A stretch of DNA of 64,000 bases from Megamerina dolium (Eukaryota; Arthropoda; Insecta; Diptera; Megamerinidae). Under the pieces are notes generated by a model. That model did not search any database and was not told the origin of the DNA. It was given only the letters and a program-made list of their open reading frames with translations. Position 1 is the stretch's first letter. Each line of letters starts with the position of its first letter. Below, in pieces: positions 21,807-31,902 of this stretch. The translations under genes were made by a program, and so were the position numbers. The stretch covers positions 22,935,557-22,999,556 of the forward strand of contig OY978527.1 in assembly GCA_963854835.1 (NCBI GenBank). The letters are read 5' to 3'.

Positions 21807-23265
21807 TCGAAAAAATTGAAAATTTTGTATTGCACAGAAAACAACCTCTTCCAATGCAAAAAAAAAAAAGAAATTATTAATAGCAAAACAAAATGATGGC
21901 TCTGGCTGCTGCTCCGCTCTTAGTTGTTTGAATAAGCGCTGATGTCGATGGCATCATAAATAACATTTCCTGAACATCGAAATTTTTTTCTTATATCTAG
22001 AATAAAAGAAAAACAGCATTTCAAATAAATTACTAATAAATATTGTATAATCAAAACATTTTACACTTCACGCTCTGTAAATATCAAATTTAAAATTATG
22101 GCGCAAAAAACTATACCATAGGAGGTGGTATTACCCCATCTGTTTAAGTCATACATATTGTGATTTGAATTGATGATTTCAGTTTTTGATTGCACCAGCT
22201 ATATGTTATTTGTTGTTAGAAATACAAAAAAAAACAGATGGTTTCTAAAATCACCACTACTCGACAGTGGGTTCTGTTTTTGTTCACAATAGCAACCACG
22301 CCGTTCTTTCCAGCAAAATTTTGTAGCCACCTAACAATCTAAATGGGTGAAATGTGTTGCTGTAACGAAAAAGGAGAAAAAGCAAAGAAAATGAATTAGA
22401 CACATGAAATAGCAAAATGGTGGTTAACATGAATATGTGTTGAGAGATTTGTATAATCAGAGACTTTAGAAGTAATGAGATATCCCACTGTTAATAGACA
22501 GCGTTTTAACAGCAAATCTGGCGTTGAAACATTGGCCACCTTTTCACTCAAAGCCAAAAATGGTTTTAGATACACTGGAAACAGTTGACAATGAGCATTT
22601 TCACAATCAATTTGAGTCGGCATGTCACATATATAATTACTTTCATATGTGCCTATGTATGAATCCGACGATGAACATAGAAATTATATGTAATAATTAT
22701 AAATTATTTTTACACAGTGATATGCGAAATTTATCATATGTAATATTTGAATAAGTCTATCCTGAAAAAAATTATTTATATCCAAAATTTATTCAAATTA
22801 AATTTAAATCTTCCTGTTGAAAGATTGGCTGCCATTTTTCACTCATAATTCAGTCCATTGATTGCTTTTGAAAAATTCAACTACCGTTTTTGCACTCACT
22901 TCTTCGCTCTCTTCGCTGTCTTCGGTTTTACTACGAGCGAAAGACATATATGTACGCATGCCTAGCATAATATGATAGTTTTCCATTCAAGAATACATGC
23001 AATCGACAACGCAGCATTGGATCGAATTCAGTTTAGCAATTTTTAACGATTTTGTCATTCTTGCCAGACACAATATCAAGAGGAAGCATATGTGTGTGCC
23101 TGTGCTTATGTATGCTTACAAGTGGCGAAATATATAGCTTATGGTCGATTGTTACTGTTTTGTACCTTTATATTTGAATTAAGAACTTTTAGTACAATAT
23201 TAAAAATATATTATGAAAATTCGATGACTTTAGGCTCTGAAGTATGAAGTATATATATATATATA
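21807..23265. other. Intergenic, no gene seen
   Basis: AT-rich DNA with short chance frames on both strands. It ends in a short TA run (23250-23267) that is the insertion site of the Tc1 element. Confidence 0.6.
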
Positions 23266-23267
23266 TA

Positions 23268-24876
23268 CAGTCAGGGACTAAAGTTTAAATACACCCCACA
23301 AATCTTAATTTTAACTCGTATAAAGCATTGCTGCGAAAATCTAAGTAAGCAGTTTTTTTGCAGTCTATCAGTAAGCAAACACAATAACAAAAAATTTGTA
23401 TTTGTCGCATAGATAACTGTAAATTCATCAAAAACTCAATAAATACGCTGAACAAAAGTTTAAATACAATACAAGAAAACACGTGTTTTTGCAATTTCTT
23501 TGGAAAAGTACCGTTATATTTTTTTTGCTTTCTTCACTTACGCATATTTATTCAGTATTATTAGTGATTTCATCGTTGTCGGTAGACTTGAAAGCAAAAT
23601 AATGGGCAAAGGAAAACAAATAGAGTCTGGTGTTAAAGATTTAATAATTAAACACTTTAAAGAAAGCAAATCCTACCGTGATATAGGAAAAATTTTGAAT
23701 TTGTCCTGTGCAAGTGTGCAAAACGTAATAAGAAAATATAAAACTTACAAAACAGTGGAAAATAGGCCCAGAACTGGTCGACCAAAAAAACTTTCTCGCC
23801 GAGATGTAAACCTTATCCTAAGAGAAGTGGACAAAAATCCAAAAATAAGTGCGCCAAAGTTAGCCGGTAGTATTGCTGCGGTGTCAGGCAAAATGTTCAC
23901 CCAAAAACCGTACAAAGAGCTTTACGGTATAAAGTAAAAAAAACGGTAAAAAACCGCTTATTTCTGAAAAAAATAGACAACTTCGTCTGGATTTTGCAAA
24001 CAAGTACAAGGATATGGATGAGGACTTTTGGCGAAGAGTCTTATTCACAGATGAATCTAAATTTAATATTTTTGGCAGCGATGGTCGCGCAAAAATTTGT
24101 CGCAAGCCCGGCACAGCACTTCAAACCAAAAATTTAATACCAACCGTTAAACATGGGGACGGTAGTGTGATGGTTTGGGGAGCAATTGCAGCAGCTGGCG
24201 TGGGACACTTGGCTTTTATCGATGGAATAATGGACAAACACATGTATAAAAGTATATTGGAACAAAATTTGCAGCCTTCTGTGGATATCTTGGGTCTGGG
24301 AAGAAGTTGGATATTTCAACAAGACAACGACCCTAAGCATACCGCGCATTTGGTGAAGGACTGGTTGCTGTATTATGCTCCACTTCAGCTCTGTAGTCCT
24401 CCCCAATCACCGGACTTAAACCCAATTGAACACGCTTGGGAATTATTGGACCGAAAAATCAATCGCGCAGCTTTAAAGAACAAAGAATCCCTTAAAGAGG
24501 CTCTGAAAAAGGCCTGGCCAGAAATCAGCACATCCGAAACAGAAAATTTGGTTCTGTCTATGCCACGTCGTCTGCAGGCAGTCATTGAAGCTCAAGGCGG
24601 ACCTACCAAATATTAATTTAAGTTTAACGTTTTTTAATTAAGCTAAAATCAGCTAAAGAAAGAAAATTTTGTATTGTATTTAAACTTTTGTCCCATGTAT
24701 TTTTTTAGTTTTTGATGAATTTTAAGTTATCTATGAAAAAAAGTGAATTGTTTTGGTTTTCGATATTGGTCATTATTCAACTAAAAATAAACTGCATACT
24801 TACATTTGTGTTAAAATGCTTTATTTTTATTTAAAGCGATGTTTTATGGGTGTATTTAAACTTTAGTCCCTGACTG
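23268..24876 (+). mobile_element. Tc1-like DNA transposon, near-complete
   Basis: This 1,609-bp element is flanked by TA (23266-23267 and 24877-24878) within a TA microsatellite. The 29-bp terminal inverted repeats (CAGTCAGGGACTAAAG...) match perfectly at 23268-23296 and 24848-24876. A second inverted pair containing AAAAGTTTAAATACAATACA lies inside (about 23455-23474 and 24668-24688), giving an IR/DR-style arrangement with the TTTAAATAC core repeated on each side. The transposase gene occupies the middle. Perfect ends and few lesions suggest a relatively recent insertion. Confidence 0.95.
23602..24616 (+). pseudogene. Tc1 transposase, two single-base frameshifts
   Basis: ATG at 23602 (MGKGKQIESG) opens an N-terminal helix-turn-helix region (SYRDIGKILNLSCASVQNVI) with a GRPKK motif. 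The frame shifts near 23890 and again near 23950, both beside runs of A, consistent with a missing A in each. The catalytic part then stays open to the stop at 24614-24616. The DD34E triad is intact: Asp in FTDES (about 24050), Asp in QQDND (24323-24325) and Glu in PIEH (24428-24430), exactly 34 residues apart. Apart from the two shifts it has normal Tc1 length. Such shifts could be true mutations or homopolymer sequencing errors. Confidence 0.92.
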
Positions 24877-24888
24877 TATATATATATG

Positions 24889-24975
<87 letters not shown>

Positions 24976-24983
24976 ATATATAC

Positions 24984-25072
<89 letters not shown>
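24877..25072. repeat. TA/TG microsatellite
   Basis: Mixed (TA)n with short (TG)n patches and isolated C/G interruptions. It is the right half of the microsatellite that received the Tc1 element. Confidence 0.95.
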
Positions 25073-25074
<2 letters not shown>

Positions 25075-25204
25075 TTCTTCTGTTGGTTTTTGCAAGTGAT
25101 GGTAAATTTTCTGTTCGTTTGCTTGTATGTTGTTATCTAGTGATGGCTAATTTTGTTATCGAACGCAACTATTATATAAGTACGATATTATAATATATAT
25201 ATAG

Positions 25205-25870
25205 ATGCAGGAGTTGTAGCCTGCATTGCCCTGGGCGAGCGCTGGTCCGTCCGTGTATTCCGGGACCGAAAGCGTAGGTTAGGGAACTGGGGTAGAGGTT
25301 TCATTCCCTAGGGTATATCCGATCTTGACTATTACGGCCCACCTTTCTGTACACGATGCATTGGTAATGTAAATAGAATGGAACAAATCAATAAAAACAC
25401 AATTCTAAGAAACAGAGAAGTGGAGGAAAGCAGAGTCGCTTTAAGGAAAATATCGTTGGTCCTCAGATCACCAAGAAAGGTTAACGCAAAAGTGATGGGA
25501 GTCCAGATGGACTCTACTGAAAAGGAAAAAAATCCCGATTACTCGACGCCTACCACTGCCAGTGGAGCCGGAGGTACTGAAAGTACTTCTACGACCATAA
25601 AAAGCGTGTGCGTCGGAAACTCAACCGATGAAAACTCAGCTGAACGGCTCCACTAGATTAGGGCTCAAGAGAGCCCTTGAAAAAGAGTCCTTTCCGAAAA
25701 GCAGGAATGTTCTTCGAAAGATGAAGCTTTTCGGAAGTAAAATCGCACTCTATATTTCGTTCGCATTAGTGACAGTATTGCAAACTATATGCTCTCTTTT
25801 ATTCTTGTATAGAGTTAACACTACTGTTCCACAATTGTCAAAGAACATAAATCGTGTGAATATTTAATAA
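25205..25870 (+). CDS. Unrecognised ORF with a GC-richer leader, possible LINE ORF1 start
   Basis: A GC-richer stretch (25205-25370) precedes an open frame from ATG 25378 to a stop at 25656 (92 codons: basic N-terminus, then a Ser/Thr/Gly-rich part). A second frame (25628-25867) overlaps it and contains a hydrophobic segment (IALYISFALVTVLQTICSLLFLY). GC leader, basic start and low-complexity linker are like the 5' end of some LINE ORF1s, but I recognise no domain. It may equally be chance or decayed sequence. Confidence 0.25.
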
Positions 25871-26307
25871 ATTGTGTGAAACGTAATGGATTCCGTTGCT
25901 TTGTGGCTAGAAGAAGATGATGGAATTGACAAACAACCTATGCAATTTCTGATAATAATGCATTACCTTTGGCCACTACAATTTTCATTAGTTTCTACCT
26001 GTTACAGAATGCATCGCCAAAAATTAATTAGTAAAGCATTAGCATTATTCTCTACAAGCACACAAAGTAATTAATAAAAAATAATAACAAATGACCGGTA
26101 TTCAAAAGATTTTTATCCGTTGTGTAGTTGGGCATGTACACATATTGCGATTTTCATTTTCTTCCTTAGATACTTGCATGTAAATTAAATATAATTTTTT
26201 ATTTTCTATAAAATAAAATTTGAGATAACGAAACAAATGGTATCTTTATAGTTTTACATCGAAACGAAAATTATTTAATTATTTTTTAATAAAATTATAA
26301 AGAAAAA

Positions 26308-27410
26308 CCCTGCGTGCAGGTGCAACGCGAGCTATTAAGGAGCGGTGCAGAGAGACGTCTTTTCAGGCGCAAGAAAAGATAACAAGAAAGACGCGAGTGT
26401 GAGGAGATAGAGATGTCTACCGACAAGAATGATACTCGAAAATTCTTCGAAAAGATCAAGCGCCGGAGCCTCTTGTCGTGATGGAAATGGGAATCTGGTT
26501 ACAGATGTCCAGAGTGTGCTGAGCCTATGGAGGGAACACTTCTCCACGTTACTGAATGGCGATGCTACGAACAATTCCGCCAGTGGAGAGGATTGCCCGA
26601 TAATCCCGATTACAGATGATGGTGTTGATGTTCCACCACCCGGCTATAACGAGATTGAAACGGCCATTTTAAGGCTGAAGAACAACAAAGCTGCAGGTGA
26701 TGATGGCCAGCCTGCCGAGTTGTTTAAGACCGGAGGCAATGAGCTGCTCGCCTGCATGCACCAGCTCATAAGCAGTATATGGTAGGATTAAAGCATGCCT
26801 GATGATTGGAGGCTCAGTGTTCTCTGTCCTGTACATAAAAAAGGAGACCCCACAATTTGCGCCAACTACCTCTACGCAACAATGTCTGAGTTCGGTATTC
26901 CTGCAATGCTCATTCGACTTTGCAGAATGGCACTGCATAACTCCCGTTGTGCAGTGAAAATTGGGAAGGACATCTCCGCACCGTTTAATACCGAACGGGG
27001 TTTCAGACAAGGTGATTCGTTATCATGCGACTTCTTCATTCTTATTATGGAGAAAATAATACGAGCTGCTGTTGTTAGCGTATGCCGACGATATTGACAT
27101 AATGCTGCACTGACGCGAGCAGTCAGTGCAACATTCTCAGAGTTGGAAAGAGAGTCGCGTCGGATGGGTCTTACGGTGAACGAGGGCAAGACGAAGTATC
27201 TATTGTCAACAAACAAAGAGTCCCGGCGTCTTGGACCGCACGTCACTGTTGACAACTACGCTTTTGAAGTAATAAGGGACTTTGTCTATCTTGGATCCAT
27301 CATTAACAGCAGGAATGACGTCAGCCTGGAGATCATGCGTAGAATCACTTTTGAAAACAGGAGCTACTTTGGGCTAAGTAAGCAATTGAGAAGTCGAGCT
27401 CTCTCCCTGA
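26308..27410 (+). pseudogene. RTE-like LINE fragment, RT region (plus strand)
   Basis: This matches, in opposite orientation, the RT region at 32.39-33.79 kb. It starts in the CCTGCGTGCAGG...CAACGCGAG stretch and includes LKNNKAAGDDGQPAELFKT, DDWRLSVLCPVHKKGDP and the motif-B block GFRQGDSLSCDF. A deletion joins CANY directly to the LYATMSEFG region, removing about 90 residues with the motif-A aspartate. Motif C (CGACGATATTGAC at about 27085) lies in another frame. Homology stops at about 27410. Several stops and shifts make it a dead copy. Confidence 0.88.
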
Positions 27411-27889
27411 GATGGGTGGAGAAGAATTTTATTTTCGGCCTAAAGCAATTCCTTGACCACCACCAATACATGCTATCCATTGTAGGTTGTATAGTAGTGG
27501 ACCTGGCTTCAAGGCTTAGCCTTATTGCAGTAAACACGAGCATAGCAAAAACCTTTAGACGACCAGGCTCCGAGAGTACTACACTAGACAAAAAGTTTGC
27601 TACAGAAACAATAGCTGGTAAGATTAGTTGCTGGAGGGTACTAGAGGATTGAGTTTCACAGAAAAAAAATTTGCCCGTGGATGGCTTCAAAGTAACGTGC
27701 AAATAGAATGCTGAGAGATTGAACAGAGACGTATTGCGGACGGATTTAAATAGACAACAAATATGGTGGACCAAACTCACGCCACTAGGGGAAAATTGTG
27801 TGTAAAAATAAATAAGTGCAGATTTGATAAACTATGTCGCTAGTAGTTTATTATTCCATTGTTTCATCTGGCAACACCGTCATAAAAAA

Positions 27890-28510
27890 TGGCTTGCACG
27901 ATGAACACAAACGCAAGATGAACTCACAAAAACACTTGGAATCACTCAGTAACCATTTGCCATCGTTTAACTGAAAGCTAGGAAATTGGATGCCGTATTA
28001 AATGAAGCTAAGAGACGTCAAACGCCGTTTTTTCATATGTGAATAGCTGCTCTAACGGCAAAAAAAAAGGGTTTTTGCATCGAATTGTGACTAGCGATGA
28101 AAGGTGGGTCCATTAAGATAATCCAAAACGTCAAGCGACTTATGTATACCCCGGCCATACCTTATCACCGACGGGCAAGCCGAATATTGATGGCGAGAAG
28201 ATCATGCTGAGTATTTGGTAGGACCAGCTGGGTGTTGTGTATTAAAAGTTATTAAAATCGGATCAGACGATCACAGGGGACCTGTACCAACGACAATTGA
28301 TGTGTTTGAGCCGAGCATTGTGAGAAAAATGGGTGCAATACGCCGAAAGTCACTACAAAGTTATTTTGCAATATGATAATGCTCGGCCACAATTTGCGGC
28401 AACCGTCATACTCCACCCACCGTATAGCCCAGACAATGCTCTTTCCCATTACCACTACGAAGAACTTGTTCTTATGAAGAGCCAAAAGTTTTTTTTTTCA
28501 AGTTTTATTT
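27890..28510 (+). pseudogene. Degenerate mariner transposase
   Basis: Translating the plus strand with several stops and shifts gives mariner landmarks in order: FLHRIVTSDERWVH (first catalytic Asp, about 28070), a GKPNIDGEKIMLSIW block (about 28170-28220), ILQYDNARPQFAATV (second Asp, about 28365) and PPYSPD (third Asp, about 28420). No terminal inverted repeats are obvious. It is older and more broken than the mariner at 58-59 kb. Confidence 0.8.
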
Positions 28511-28520
28511 ATTGGATCTA

Positions 28521-28569
28521 AGTTAGTTTGTAAGATTTGATCTACGTGATCAAATCTTACAAACTAACT
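28521..28569. repeat. Perfect 22-bp inverted repeat with 5-base loop
   Basis: Arms 28521-28542 and 28548-28569 (starting AGTTAGTTTGTAAGATTTG) are exact reverse complements around TACGT. It lies just beyond the mariner relic. It is too short and perfect to be chance, but it has no recognised role. Confidence 0.9.
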
Positions 28570-28760
28570 AAAAGTATGTGATATTCCCAACGTTCCATCA
28601 CAATTTGTTGAGTCGCGAGGTATAGCAATTTCACAGCATATTCAGTGTGTCTTTTCTTTTTAATCGACGATGCCCCGTGCTCAGCAACAATTGCCTAGCA
28701 AGGGGATTCGGATGATTGTGTAATTTTTGAATGTAGCTTCTGCAGGACATTGCAACTTCC

Positions 28761-29588
28761 TTAGAAATTGTGGGTATTTACATTTAAATCTCGATGGATG
28801 TTAACGTTCCTCATATACCAAGGCGCGTTTACAATAATTCGCAGGCACTTGGATTGTATTCGCTGCAATTTTTCGATATTTGAGGGAGATGCGGTGCCCC
28901 AAAAATGAATACCATAAGTCCAGATTGGCTTCAGGATTGCTTTATATAATAGCACTTTGTATTCGAGATTCATCTTTGATCTTTTGTGTAACAGCCACCA
29001 TAACTGATTAATTTTAAGCTTGATCTGAGTTTTCTTTGCCTCTATGTGATTTTTCCAGGTCAGCCTTCCGTCGAGGTGAATACCCAAGTACTTTGTTGAG
29101 GAACATTGAACTGATTGGCCATTAATTTTAAGTGGGGGACATGTATCTGGCCTTAGCGTGAAGGTTACATGTACGCTCTTTGATTCATTGACTTTTATAC
29201 GCCATTTTGCTAGCCAGATTTCGAGAGAATCGATATGAGTCTGCAGGAGTTTAGTAGCTTCTATGGGGTTAGAGCGAGAGCACAATATTGCCGTATCATC
29301 TGCAAAGGTCGATATAAATGAATAGTTATTGCTGGGCATATCTGTAGTGTATAAGAGATGCAGTAAGGGGCCCAAAACGCTTCCTTGAGGAACGCCAGCG
29401 TGAATATCCAATGGATTTGTTGTGTAATTCTTGTGATGTACGAGAAATTGTCTTTTCGTGAGGTAATTGAGTAATTGTTTGAGTTTGTAAATAAGGCCAT
29501 CGTGCCATACTTTATCGAAAGCTTGAGTGATATCAAGAAAGACAAGAACCAAAAGTTGAGTCAGTTTTTGGAATCCGTAGGCTGCCAA
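28761..29588 (-). pseudogene. Jockey-clade LINE reverse transcriptase fragment
   Basis: An open minus-strand frame of 275 codons covers RT from motif A (VFLDITQAFDKVWHDGL) through motif B (AGVPQGSVLGPLL) and the catalytic FADDTAILC to the thumb region (STKYLGIHLDGRLTWKNHI). Endonuclease and ORF1 are missing upstream (the boundary is about 29590) and the C-terminus is missing downstream, so both ends are truncated. The long open frame and intact FADD suggest modest age. The LDITQAFDKVWH and GVPQGSVLGP motifs fit Jockey/X-element/BS LINEs. Confidence 0.87.
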
Positions 29589-29594
29589 AAAGAT

Positions 29595-30330
29595 GCGAAG
29601 TAGTGACTAGCGACGGATAATACTTTGAACATTGAATGTATAACCAATTTTTAACAATAAGCCAATATAAGAAAGAGTTGACAGCTATTGACACCAGCAC
29701 TGCCAGTTCTTGATCTGGCGGTATTGCATTATTTACTAGTGTTTCCTTTTTTATCCCTTAACTTGTAACATAGGGTCACTGCACTGCCGAGACTGATATT
29801 TTCCACGATTATGTTTATTTAAACATTTATATTGTTTAAACAAATTAAAAAATCGGTAATATAGCGATTGATCCTTAAGATAGAATTCCCAATAAAATTT
29901 CGTGCATTTTTTCAAATTTTTCAAATTATTTTGAGCACTTTTACGTACTTTTTTAAGAGACACAAGTGACCCGACGTTACACAGTAGAGGTGTGAAAAAA
30001 GACGTTACATGGCATACATACCCTTTTCAATGAACCGCAGGATGGTCTGGAATTTTGTCTTCGAACTAGAGTTTGCCAAAATACTCGTTTCCGCGTGGAA
30101 AATCAGATGAGTTTATCAAATACTAAGAAAATGTAATATAGGCCCTTATTAGTCAAAATTAAATTCGAACTTAAAAATAGTATTGACCATTTTAAAAAAA
30201 TTTCAATTCCAAAATCTATCAAAAAGAGGATGCTAAATTTATGTTGGAAATTAATTTTGACTATGACACAGTAGCGTCTGTTTTCAAAGTTATCAAAGTA
30301 ATCGTGCTGCATTAAATTTCAATTGATTTC
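29595..30330. other. Intergenic, no gene seen
   Basis: AT-rich DNA with short chance frames; no recognisable domain or RNA. Confidence 0.55.
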
Positions 30331-30333
30331 ATA

Positions 30334-30782
30334 ATGGATACTGCGCTGAATGATTTGATAAAAGCAGCAACCATATATGCTGAGAATGTGTCTGTTTTGG
30401 AATGATAATCAAGAAGTGTACTGGAAAAAATAACTTAGTTAAAAGAAGTATCATCGAAAAATCGGCTAAAATGAAAACGATCAAGTGGGGTAAAAAATGG
30501 CGAGAGAAACGAAGTACAAACGGCTCTTTCACATTCCTGACAAAGGATTTACAACATAACGACTTCTGGGCCTTCAAGAGTTACATAAGGATGGCCGATG
30601 CTAAAATCCAGACTATCCAGCGGCTTATTAAGAAGGATATAAAAAAAATGAAACGCCAGTTGGAAATGCAATATCGCCAGATCAAGAACGGTAACTATTG
30701 GATATTATCATCCAAAAAAATACCTTGCCGATATATCGTATCGGAAGCAAAAAATTTGGTCAATATCGATATATCGATATAA
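30334..30782 (+). pseudogene. PIF/Harbinger (HARBI1-like) transposase N-terminal fragment, tentative
   Basis: The plus strand reads KKWREKRSTNGSFTFLTKDL, then HNDFWAFKSYIRM and IQRLIKKDIKKM. The order (basic W-K-R segment, acidic-aromatic FxxYxRM, then a leucine helix) resembles the start of Harbinger transposases. The remainder, including the DDE domain, is missing. The frame ends at about 30782, directly against the target site of the solo LTR. Identification is by pattern only. Confidence 0.35.
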
Positions 30783-30785
30783 TAT

Positions 30786-31222
30786 TGTTACGTTTTTATT
30801 CTGTGAGCGTTTATTCTATTTGAATTACTTTGTTCGATCACTGGATTCTGTTAATAATAATTGCAACACTTATTTTATACAACTATATACAGCAACAATT
30901 TATTTAATAATCTCTATGTACAATCAACTCTGCTTACAGTCAACTATTTACAATAACACTTAAATGTATTTGCAACTTTTGCCTCTGTATCGATATTTCA
31001 GCAATCACGTTCGGGATCAAATTGATTGTCACTTCTCAACACTGGCTCTATTTATACTCTGTTGGCAACACCCCAGAATCTTCCTTTATTGAGATTCTTC
31101 TCTTCCTTTCTCGTTGGCTTGTTCTGGTTATCGCTTATTTCTTTTTGTTGACATTCGTTTCGATGCTGCCAATAGTGTCAGTCACAATAGTGATGAGTAA
31201 CCAACTATCGATACTCGTTACA
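30786..31222 (-). repeat. Solo LTR of family G with ATAT target duplication
   Basis: 437 bp, the same length as the G1 5' LTR, with TG...CA ends and ATAT on both sides (30782-30785 and 31223-31226). There is no internal region, so the two LTRs of a former insertion have recombined. Confidence 0.95.
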
Positions 31223-31229
31223 ATATCAA

Positions 31230-31900
31230 CAATACTACTTCTCAACCTTTAATGAGTTCGGGCTTGGAAAAAAGTAATTATTGGCAACACTCATGGCAAC
31301 TATTGCTTGTGACGTAATGGTATTAGTCACGATGCAACGATAATTACTCATAAACGATTCCCTAAATATATCGTGGCATCGAGAACATGGGTATTTTTAA
31401 TAGCCTTGTACTATACAGTAGCCGGCTGTGCTGTACACTAGTACCAGGGAAACCAACTCGTGAGGAATTCCCCGTTTTGCGGGAATTTCCATTTTGGTGG
31501 GGAATCGGGTAATAGACGAATTTTTGTGAGGAATTTGGTAATAACTAATTTTTCCTTTTTACTTCGTTGACTTCTTAGGTGGTTGAAAGAGTTAAGCAAG
31601 AAATTCATATACAACAAAAAGTAATATTTATGCAACTTTGAATTAATGAATATTTAAACCAACAGCTCTCACGATTGACCTTCAGGCTTATATATAGCTG
31701 CATTTTTTTGTAAGCGAGTTGCAAAAGAACATAAACTCACATAAACTTCCCTTTTACTTGAATATAATTTCCCTTTAGTTACTTATAAACGCTAGTGGTA
31801 TATATGGTTGATCGTGAAATTTATAAACGAAATAAAAATATATTCGTTTATTTAAAATAAATTTTTATTTGCACTTGCTTTATTTTGCTTATTTTTGTTT
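31230..31900. other. Intergenic, no gene seen
   Basis: AT-rich, with short chance frames. It ends where the RTE poly(TAAG) tail begins. Confidence 0.6.
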
Positions 31901-31902
31901 AT

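Noticed and set aside
22396..22754. Overlapping 75- and 76-codon frames on both strands
   Set aside because: No recognisable motif, no splice pattern, and the length is expected by chance in AT-rich DNA.
27364..27780. 138-codon minus-strand frame
   Set aside because: It spans the end of an RTE fragment and unrelated DNA; no domain, so probably chance.
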